Source: Bryobacterales bacterium (GTDB lineage Bacteria > Acidobacteriota > Terriglobia > Bryobacterales > Bryobacteraceae). From it: 13,732 nt of DNA. The notes below the pieces were generated by a model. It saw nothing but the letters and a program-made list of their open reading frames with translations. It did not search any database and was not told the origin of the DNA. The stretch's first letter is position 1; the number at the start of each line of letters is the position of its first letter. Positions 1-5,677 of this stretch are shown here, piece after piece. The DNA is taken from positions 973 through 14,704 of the forward strand of contig DNFG01000195.1 of the NCBI GenBank assembly GCA_003487005.1, read 5' to 3'. Made by a program: the position numbers and the translations under genes.

Positions 1-24
1 CCATGGGCATCACCCGCCTCAGCC
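1..24. repeat. 24-bp direct repeat, copy 1 (window edge)
   Basis: These 24 bases are identical to 248-271. Copy 2 encodes the conserved MGITRLS segment of the radical SAM gene. Copy 1 is read in another frame and gives residues that do not look like the family. Its position at base 1 suggests an assembly or contig-end effect. Confidence 0.8.
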
Positions 25-1092
25 CTCATCCGCGAACTCGGCATCCATGCCGCCCGCCCTTTCATTGGCGAACGCAAGCCCAGCTTCATCTATTTCGGCG
101 GCGGCACGCCTTCCTACCTCAGCACCCGCCAACTCAGCCGCGCCGTCGATGCCATGAAGAGCCTCTTCGACTGGGACCAGGCCGGCGAGATCGCCTTCGA
201 ATGCGAACCCGGCACCATCACCGAGGGCAAGCTCGAAATCCTCCGCGCCATGGGCATCACCCGCCTCAGCCTCGGCATCGAAAACTTCGACCAGCACATC
301 CTTGAGATCAACGGCCGCGCCCACGGCGAGCGCGAGATCGAGCGCTCTTACCAGTTCGCCCGCTCCATCGGCTTCCCCCAGATCAACGTCGATCTGATCG
401 CCGGCATGGTCGGCGAGACCGAGCAGAACTGGCGCGAATGTGTCCGCCGCACCCTCGATCTGGCGCCTGACAGCGTCACCATCTACCAGATGGAAGTGCC
501 CTACAACACCACCATCTTCAAGGAAATGCGCATCGTCGGCGCTCAATCCGCCCCGGTCGCCGGCTGGAGCCAGAAGCGCCGCTGGGTCGATTTTGCCTTC
601 AACGAACTCGAACGCGCCGGTTACACCGTCGCCAGCGCCTACACCGCCGTGAAGGACCCGGCCCGCACCCGCTTCCTCTACCGCGACCTGCTCTGGAGCG
701 GCGCCGATATGATCGGCCTTGGCGTGGCCTCCTTCTCCCACGTCAACGGTACTCATTTCCAGAACGAGCACGACTTCGAGCCTTACATCGAGACCCTGAC
801 GCGCGGCGAACTCCCCATCTTCCGCGCCTTCACGCCCAATGCCGAGGAGCGCATGATCCGCGAGTTCGTCCTCCAGATGAAGCTCGGCTCGGTCCAGGCT
901 TCGTACTTCGAGAGCAAATTCGGCGTCGATGTCATAGAACGCTTCGCCACCCACATCGCCTCACTTCGCGAACAGGGCTTCCTCAGCGTCGAGGACCGCA
1001 CGCTCCGGCTCAGCCGCGACGGTCTGCTTCAGGTGGACCGCCTCCTTCACGGCTTCTTCCTGACCCAACACCAGCTGCGAGCCGCCTCGTGA
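1..1092 (+). CDS. HemW/HemN-like radical SAM protein (5' partial)
   Basis: This is the C-terminal 363 residues of a coproporphyrinogen III oxidase-like radical SAM protein, open to the left edge. Numbering from base 1, the family signature YFGGGTPS is at residues 31-38, ECEPGT at 67-72 and RLSLGIENF at 88-96. A HemN_C-type region fills the last ~95 residues. The CxxxCxxC cluster that binds the 4Fe-4S centre lies upstream of GGGTP in this family, so it is outside the window. HemW proteins are haem chaperones. Relatives in biosynthetic clusters carry out radical methylation or cyclopropanation, and the operon context favours such a role over haem metabolism (inference). The stop overlaps the next gene's start by 4 nt (GTGA). 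The ATG at 154 is internal, because GGGTPS lies upstream of it. Bases 1-24 duplicate 248-271, so the first eight codons may not be native. Confidence 0.85.
   Translation, partial: PWASPASALIRELGIHAARPFIGERKPSFIYFGGGTPSYLSTRQLSRAVDAMKSLFDWDQAGEIAFECEPGTITEGKLEILRAMGITRLSLGIENFDQHILEINGRAHGEREIERSYQFARSIGFPQINVDLIAGMVGETEQNWRECVRRTLDLAPDSVTIYQMEVPYNTTIFKEMRIVGAQSAPVAGWSQKRRWVDFAFNELERAGYTVASAYTAVKDPARTRFLYRDLLWSGADMIGLGVASFSHVNGTHFQNEHDFEPYIETLTRGELPIFRAFTPNAEERMIREFVLQMKLGSVQASYFESKFGVDVIERFATHIASLREQGFLSVEDRTLRLSRDGLLQVDRLLHGFFLTQHQLRAAS
248..271. repeat. 24-bp direct repeat, copy 2 (inside radical SAM gene)
   Basis: Exact match to bases 1-24. Here it is in the correct frame for the conserved family segment, so this is the genuine copy. 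Confidence 0.8.
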
Positions 1093-1643
1093 ATCCCGCC
1101 GGACAGATCAAGCCCCTCGCCGGGATGTACGAGGGAATGGGCCTCGCCCTACCCCGCGTCCGGCTCGTCGAACCCAGCCTCGTGCCGGAACCCTACCGCC
1201 GTTTGCTCGTCCACCGCCAGGACATGACCCCCACGCTCGAAGCCGCCCACGGCGCCAGTCTCCACCTGCGGGTCATCCGCCACACCGTTTCGGAAGAACT
1301 GATGGACCGGCTGGTCGTGCTGGAACTCGACGGCAGCGGCGTGGCGGTCGAGGTCGGCGCGATCCAGATTCATCTCGCCCGCCTCCCCGATCTGGCCCGC
1401 GTCTCGGTGCTGGCCATGCAAGAGCCCTTCGGCGCAATCCTTCGCGACCACGGCCTCCAACACTCCAGCGAACCGTCCGCCTTCTTCGAAATCGCCCCCG
1501 ACGCCCTCATTGCGGATGCGCTCGGCACGAACGGCGTTGCCGCCCTCCACGGCCGGGCGAGCACGATCCGAGATGCCCGCGGAGAAATCCTGGCCGAGGT
1601 GGTCGAGATCCTGCCCCCGGCGGACACCCGCGGACGTCATTAA
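1089..1643 (+). CDS. Chorismate lyase-like protein (UbiC/DUF98 family)
   Basis: A 184-residue protein resembling chorismate pyruvate-lyases, which split chorismate into 4-hydroxybenzoate and pyruvate in the cytosol. Seen directly: LLVHRQDMTPTLE at residues 39-51, DRLVVLELDGSG at 73-84, EPFGAIL at 112-118, HGRASTI at 154-160, and an acidic C-terminal strand with E170 and E173. By eye these follow the UbiC order: R74 corresponds to the active-site Arg in REIVL, PFGAIL to PLGRYL, GRAS to GRRS, and one of the late glutamates to the catalytic Glu. The start is a GTG overlapping the previous stop (GTGA), which implies translational coupling. An ATG at 1125 is an alternative but would remove 12 residues. 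It ends 10 nt before the next gene. In this operon it probably supplies the aryl acid activated by the ligase at 3357. It could instead belong to a non-catalytic DUF98 branch. Confidence 0.75.
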   Translation: MNPAGQIKPLAGMYEGMGLALPRVRLVEPSLVPEPYRRLLVHRQDMTPTLEAAHGASLHLRVIRHTVSEELMDRLVVLELDGSGVAVEVGAIQIHLARLPDLARVSVLAMQEPFGAILRDHGLQHSSEPSAFFEIAPDALIADALGTNGVAALHGRASTIRDARGEILAEVVEILPPADTRGRH

Positions 1644-1650
1644 AGGAGGA
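1642..1650 (+). promoter_or_regulatory. Strong ribosome binding site for the FAD oxidoreductase
   Basis: AAAGGAGGA lies 3 nt before the ATG at 1654 and overlaps the stop codon of the chorismate lyase gene. Its core GGAGG is about 4 nt from the start. It fixes the start at 1654, although the frame is open further upstream. Confidence 0.75.
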
Positions 1651-1653
1651 TTC

Positions 1654-2907
1654 ATGAACCAGAACTACGACGCCATCGTCATCGGATGCGGCCCCGCCGG
1701 GGCGGCATGCTCCACGATCCTCGCCTCGAAGGGACGCCGCGTCCTGGTGCTCGAACGCGAGAAGTTCCCGCGCTACCACATCGGCGAATCCCTGATCCCC
1801 TACACCTACTTCCCGCTCGAACGCCTGGGCCTCATCCCGGCAATGAAAGCCTCGCACTTCCCGAAGAAGTACAGCGTCCAGTTCGTCAACCCGAGCGGCC
1901 GCGTTTCCGAACCGTTCTACTTTTTCCAGCACCTCAAACACGAAGCCGCCTGCACCTGGCAGGTGCTCCGCAGCGAGTTCGACCAGATGCTCATGGACAA
2001 CGCCCGCGCCAGTGGCGCCGAGATCCGCGAGCAGACCACGGCCCGCGAACTGCTCCGTGCGGACGGCCGGGTCACCGGCGTCCGGGCCGCCGGGCCAGAC
2101 GGCCAACCGGCCGACTACCACGCCCCGTTCACCATCGACGCCACCGGCCGCGACGCCTTCGCCGTCAGCCGCAACGGCTGGAAGGTTCGCGACCCCTACC
2201 TCAACAAAATCGCCATCTGGACCTATTACCAGGGCGCGATGCGCGACCCTGGCCTCGATGAGGGCGCCACCACCGTAGCCTATGTCGAGGAGAAAGGCTG
2301 GTTCTGGTACATCCCCCTGCCGGACGACGTCGTCAGCGTCGGCATCGTCGCCGAAAAGGACTACCTCTACAACGGCACGCGCGACCTCGAGGAGATCTTC
2401 AACCGCGAAGTGGGCCGCAACGCCTGGATCGGGAAACATCTCGCGCCCGGACGCCGCACCGAACCATTTCGCGTCACCGGCGAGTTCAGCTACCGCTCGC
2501 AATACTGCGCCGAGGATGGACTCGTCCTGATCGGCGACGCCTTCGCCTTCCTCGATCCCGTGTTCTCCTCGGGCGTCTTTCTCGCGCTGCGGAGCGGAGA
2601 AATTGCCGCCGGCGTCATCGACGAGGCTCTTTCCGCCAACGATGTCTCGGCTGCGCGCTTCGACGGCTATAGCAGCGAGATGCGCCAGGGCATCGAGGCC
2701 ATGCGCCGCCTCGTGTACGCTTTCTACGACCACAACTTCAGCTTCGGCGCCGTCATCCGCGAGCATCCCCATCTCGCAGGCGATCTCACCGACTGCCTCA
2801 TCGGCAACCTCCTGATCGACTTCGAACCCCTTTTCGAGGCCGTCGGCCGCTTCGCCCGCGTTCCTGCACCGCTCGAATACGGCACACCGCTCCCCGCTGT
2901 AAGGTAG
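1654..2907 (+). CDS. Flavin-dependent halogenase-like FAD oxidoreductase
   Basis: A 417-residue flavoprotein of the halogenase/geranylgeranyl-reductase superfamily. The N-terminal Rossmann fold has GCGPAG at residues 11-16 and an acidic strand end at E34. FPRYHIGESLIP at 38-49 is typical of FADH2-dependent halogenases. F69..K72....F77 places a lysine where acyl- and phenol-type halogenases carry the catalytic Lys, although a serine replaces the usual following Gly. GWFWYIP at 215-221 contains the WxWxIP halogenase motif, and FLDPVFSSG at 299-307 matches the FxxPxxSxG motif. GDA at 294-296 is the second FAD-binding element. Carrying all of these makes halogenation of an aromatic substrate likely, but related monooxygenases and reductases share most of them, so the reaction is unproven. 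The start follows a strong ribosome binding site. The gene sits between an aryl-acid-forming enzyme and a thioesterase/ligase pair, which suggests it acts on a 4-hydroxybenzoate-derived substrate. No separate flavin reductase is visible. Confidence 0.8.
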   Translation: MNQNYDAIVIGCGPAGAACSTILASKGRRVLVLEREKFPRYHIGESLIPYTYFPLERLGLIPAMKASHFPKKYSVQFVNPSGRVSEPFYFFQHLKHEAACTWQVLRSEFDQMLMDNARASGAEIREQTTARELLRADGRVTGVRAAGPDGQPADYHAPFTIDATGRDAFAVSRNGWKVRDPYLNKIAIWTYYQGAMRDPGLDEGATTVAYVEEKGWFWYIPLPDDVVSVGIVAEKDYLYNGTRDLEEIFNREVGRNAWIGKHLAPGRRTEPFRVTGEFSYRSQYCAEDGLVLIGDAFAFLDPVFSSGVFLALRSGEIAAGVIDEALSANDVSAARFDGYSSEMRQGIEAMRRLVYAFYDHNFSFGAVIREHPHLAGDLTDCLIGNLLIDFEPLFEAVGRFARVPAPLEYGTPLPAVR

Positions 2908-2913
2908 TTAGGC

Positions 2914-3357
2914 GTGGCATCCGAATTCAGGCTCGTCCGCCAGGTGGAGTTCTCCGAAACCGACATGGCGGGCATCATGCACTTCTCGAACTTCTTCCGC
3001 TACATGGAAGCCGCCGAGCACGCCTTCTTCCGCTCTCTCGGCTTCTCGATCCACACCACGGCCCCCGAACCCCTGGGTTGGCCGAGGGTCCACGCCGGGT
3101 GCGACTACAAAGCCCCGCTCCGGTTCGAGGATTCTGTCGAAATCCGCCTGCTTGTCCGCGAGCGCCGCCACCGCAGCCTCCATTACGTCTTCATCTTTAC
3201 CAGACTGAATGGCGGCGCGCCCAGCGAAGTCGCGCGCGGCGAACTGACCGCCGTCTGCGTCCGCCGCGACCCGGAGACCGGCGCCCTCGCGAGTACACCC
3301 ATTCCCGAGGCCATCGCCAGCCGGATCGAACCCGCTCCCCAGGAGTGGTTCGCGTGA
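2914..3357 (+). CDS. Hotdog-fold acyl-CoA thioesterase (4-HBA-CoA thioesterase/YbgC type)
   Basis: A 147-residue cytosolic thioesterase of normal length for the 4HBT/YbgC family, which hydrolyses aryl- or acyl-CoA and ACP thioesters. The N-terminal signature is clear: EFSETDMAGIMHFSNFFRYME at residues 12-32 (shown in part as ETDMAG, 15-20), with D17 the expected catalytic aspartate and H23 the conserved following histidine. The GTG start comes 6 nt after the oxidoreductase stop. A weak AAGG at 2901-2904 is the only ribosome-binding candidate, so re-initiation or coupling is likely. Its stop overlaps the ligase ATG by one base (TGATG). Next to an aryl-CoA ligase it would either release the product or proofread mis-acylated carriers. 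The substrate cannot be read from sequence. Confidence 0.85.
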   Translation: MASEFRLVRQVEFSETDMAGIMHFSNFFRYMEAAEHAFFRSLGFSIHTTAPEPLGWPRVHAGCDYKAPLRFEDSVEIRLLVRERRHRSLHYVFIFTRLNGGAPSEVARGELTAVCVRRDPETGALASTPIPEAIASRIEPAPQEWFA

Positions 3358-4643
3358 TGACCATCAGCGGGGCGGCTTCAGCGACGATCGAGCCCATCCG
3401 CGACCATCAACTCGAGCGGATCAATGCCCTCCTCGCCAGGGTGCTGCCCTCCAACCGCTTCCAGCGCGCCCGGATCCCAGCCCCCGCGTTCGCGAGCCTC
3501 CAAGAGTTCACTGCTCGCGTCCCGCTCACCTCCAAGTCCGAACTCGTGGAGGACCAGGCCGCGCACCCGCCCTACGGCTCGAACCTGACGTACCCTGTCG
3601 AACACTACACCCGGATGCACCAGACCAGCGGCACCACGGGCCGTCCCCTCCGCTGGCTCGACACACCGGAGACCTGGAATTGGGTGCTCGATTGCTGGAC
3701 GCGCGTCTATGAGAGCGCCAGCGTCGACCGCGGCGACCGTATCTGCTTCCCGTTCTCCTTCGGCCCCTTCCTCGGATTCTGGGCGGCCTTCGACGCGGCC
3801 GCCCGGCTGGGCCATCTCGCCATCTCCGGCGGCGGCATGAGAAGTCCCGGGCGGCTGCGCCTGATGCTCGACAATGCGGTCACGGTCCTCTGCTCGACCC
3901 CCACCTACGCCCTCCACCTCGCCGAAGTGGCCGCGGCCGAAGGCATCGACCTCGCCGCGTCGCAAGTGCGCCTCATCATCCTCGCCGGCGAACCCGGCGG
4001 TGGCATTCCTGCCACGCGAGCGCTCATCGAGAGCCGCTGGAACGGCGCCCGGGTCGTGGACCACCACGGCATGACCGAGACCGGTCCCGTCACTTACGAA
4101 TGCCCAAGCCGCCCCGGCGTCCTTCACATCATGGAAGCGGCCTACTACCCCGAGATTATCGACCCGGAAACTCTCGTGCCCGCCCCGCCCGGCGCGAGCG
4201 GCGAACTGGTGCTGACCAATCTCGGGCGCGACGCCATGCCGCTGATCCGCTACCGGACCGGCGACCTCGTGCAACCCTCGTCCGGCGCTCCGTGCGAGTG
4301 TGGTTCATGTGAACTCGCCCTTGAAGGCGGCATTCTGGCGCGCGCCGACGAGATGTTCGTCGTGCGCGGCGTCAACCTCTACCCCTCGGCGGTGGAGGCG
4401 GTGCTGCGCGCGCACGGCGGCTTCTCCGAGTTCCGTGTCGAGATCGACACAAGCCACGCTCTGCGTGAGATGCGCATCGAGGTGGAGCCCGAACCGGACT
4501 GCCCTGATCCCGCCGCCCTGGCCCGCGCTCTCGAATCGGCCCTCGCCAGCGCCTTCGCCCTTCGCGTGCCCGTCCACTGCGTGCCTGCGGGCAGCCTGCC
4601 CCGTTTCGAGGTGAAGGCCCGCCGCTGGCTCCGCCGGACGTAG
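3357..4643 (+). CDS. Phenylacetate-CoA ligase (PaaK)-like aryl acid AMP ligase
   Basis: A 428-residue adenylate-forming enzyme of PaaK length (about 430) that activates an aryl carboxylate with ATP and transfers it to CoA or a carrier thiol. The P-loop SGTTGRP is at residues 91-97, the A5 motif HHGMTETG at 236-243, RYRTGD at 298-303, CECGSC at 313-318, the hinge/C-domain segment DEMFVVRGVN at 331-340, and a C-terminal lysine at 420 in EVKARRW, matching the catalytic Lys position. All core motifs are intact. The frame is open upstream to 3078, but the ATG at 3357 overlaps the thioesterase stop (TGATG) and gives the family length; GTG at 3354 is the only close alternative. As last gene of the operon it probably activates the aryl acid made by the chorismate lyase-like enzyme. 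Phenylacetate itself is less likely, because no paa degradation genes are present. Confidence 0.85.
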   Translation: MTISGAASATIEPIRDHQLERINALLARVLPSNRFQRARIPAPAFASLQEFTARVPLTSKSELVEDQAAHPPYGSNLTYPVEHYTRMHQTSGTTGRPLRWLDTPETWNWVLDCWTRVYESASVDRGDRICFPFSFGPFLGFWAAFDAAARLGHLAISGGGMRSPGRLRLMLDNAVTVLCSTPTYALHLAEVAAAEGIDLAASQVRLIILAGEPGGGIPATRALIESRWNGARVVDHHGMTETGPVTYECPSRPGVLHIMEAAYYPEIIDPETLVPAPPGASGELVLTNLGRDAMPLIRYRTGDLVQPSSGAPCECGSCELALEGGILARADEMFVVRGVNLYPSAVEAVLRAHGGFSEFRVEIDTSHALREMRIEVEPEPDCPDPAALARALESALASAFALRVPVHCVPAGSLPRFEVKARRWLRRT

Positions 4644-4663
4644 CCGCTGCGTGCGTTCAGCGG
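4644..4663 (+). terminator. Possible stem-loop after the ligase gene
   Basis: CCGCTG (4644-4649) and CAGCGG (4658-4663) form a 6-bp stem with an 8-nt loop directly after the ligase stop. A second arm pair, GGCGGC 4669-4674 and GCCGCC 4688-4693, follows. Both lie in the 123-bp gap between convergent genes, where a terminator is expected. Neither has a T-run, so this is a weak call in GC-rich DNA. Confidence 0.3.
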
Positions 4664-4766
4664 GCAGCGGCGGCAAGGCCGGATTCGGCCGCCAGCGCCT
4701 GCCCCAGATCCGGTTCTCCAGCCAGGCCTTCGACCCGAATGAACCCCTTGCCCAAGCCAAACCGCC

Positions 4767-5501
4767 TCAACGGTTCGTTGCCCTGGAAGCCCAGGCCGGC
4801 TTCGAAAACGTCTCCGGAGGCAGATCCCCCTCCGTGTGCAACCAGTCGAAGTCCTGCGTGCGCACCCTGTCCTCACTCGCCATCGGCGCACCGCGGGCGA
4901 CGCCTCCTCTTACCTGACCCGGGCCCATCATCCCGGTCTGTCCCGGAGTTTCCCGTTCAATCCGTACCGAGCGCCAGATCAGGCCCGTCGCCATCTCCAC
5001 CCAGAGCATCTCTGTCCATATCCCCTGGACCGGGTCCGATGGACGAATCCGAATCACTCCGCACTCAATCCTCCGCTTGCCCCGCCGGACCTCCTCCCTC
5101 TTCACCCATTCGGCTTCGAGAGCAGAGCGCCCCATCAACGCGAACCGGCCGCTCGTCGCGTCGATCCCGCGCCGCCAGGAACGCAATGCCGGCCCTTCGG
5201 CCGGATGCTCCGACACACGCCGGCGCGTCCCCACCCAGAGCCATTCGCCGTCGCTGACCACTTCGGCCCAGTCACCCGAGAGCGACTCGGAACGGAACGC
5301 GCGCGCCTCCTCGTCCACCGTGATCCGCACCCGGTGACTGGGTTGCAGACGGTCGCCCGAGACCGTGCCCGTGCGCACTTCCACTCTGTACTGGCGTAGC
5401 GCGTAATGCCGTTCGATGGCTCGGTTGAGGAGTTCCGCCGGATCGCCCTGCGCTGCCGCCACAGCGGCAATTCCAAGCAAAAAGGGGCAAAGAATCCGCA
5501 T
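4767..5501 (-). CDS. Secreted LolA/DUF2092-like (outer-membrane lipoprotein-sorting-like) protein
   Basis: A 244-residue exported protein. Residues 1-18 form a signal peptide: short basic start, then a hydrophobic core LLGIAAVAAA, with likely cleavage near AAA-QG. The mature part begins LLNRAIERHYALRQYRVEV and continues with alternating strands (VSDGEWLWV at about 82-90, RIECGVIRIRP, GLIWRSVRIE). This is the pattern of the incomplete beta-barrel LolA/LolB/DUF2092 fold that binds lipids or lipoprotein acyl chains. It is not a clear LolA orthologue, and the substrate is unknown. The ATG is preceded by GAGG (5509-5512 on the opposite strand) at about 7 nt. It lies 176 bp downstream of the kinase on the same strand and converges with the ligase operon. 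An own promoter in the AT-richer stretch around 5518-5540 is possible. Confidence 0.65.
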   Translation of the reverse strand: MRILCPFLLGIAAVAAAQGDPAELLNRAIERHYALRQYRVEVRTGTVSGDRLQPSHRVRITVDEEARAFRSESLSGDWAEVVSDGEWLWVGTRRRVSEHPAEGPALRSWRRGIDATSGRFALMGRSALEAEWVKREEVRRGKRRIECGVIRIRPSDPVQGIWTEMLWVEMATGLIWRSVRIERETPGQTGMMGPGQVRGGVARGAPMASEDRVRTQDFDWLHTEGDLPPETFSKPAWASRATNR

Positions 5502-5677
5502 TTCGTCGCCTCAATGCCCACACAATATCAAACATCGTACCGAAAGCCGGCCTCCCACCAGGCAGACAGCACGTCCCCCTCGGGAACCCGCTCACCTCGA
5601 CGGGCCCTGACCTCGGTTCCTGATCCCCGGGGACATCCCGACGGTCGTAGGCCTCGAACCAGCCGGCTTCAGCCCGT
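5502..5677. other. Intergenic gap between kinase and LolA-like gene
   Basis: No gene is supported here. The part nearest the LolA-like gene (about 5518-5540) is AT-richer than its surroundings and could hold a promoter on the - strand, but I see no pair of boxes with good spacing. Near 5616-5623 there is a CCCCGGGG palindrome. It has no T-run and is not a convincing terminator. Confidence 0.4.

Noticed and set aside
19..954. Long open frame on the - strand, opposite the radical SAM gene (311 codons)
   Set aside because: It is the antisense shadow of a gene rich in C-ending codons; the + strand frame has clear family motifs and the antisense product has none.
1507..2772. 421-codon open frame on the - strand, opposite the FAD oxidoreductase
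   Set aside because: Antisense shadow; low-complexity Asp, Glu, Ala, Gly and Val composition and no motif, while the + strand carries FAD-binding and halogenase motifs.
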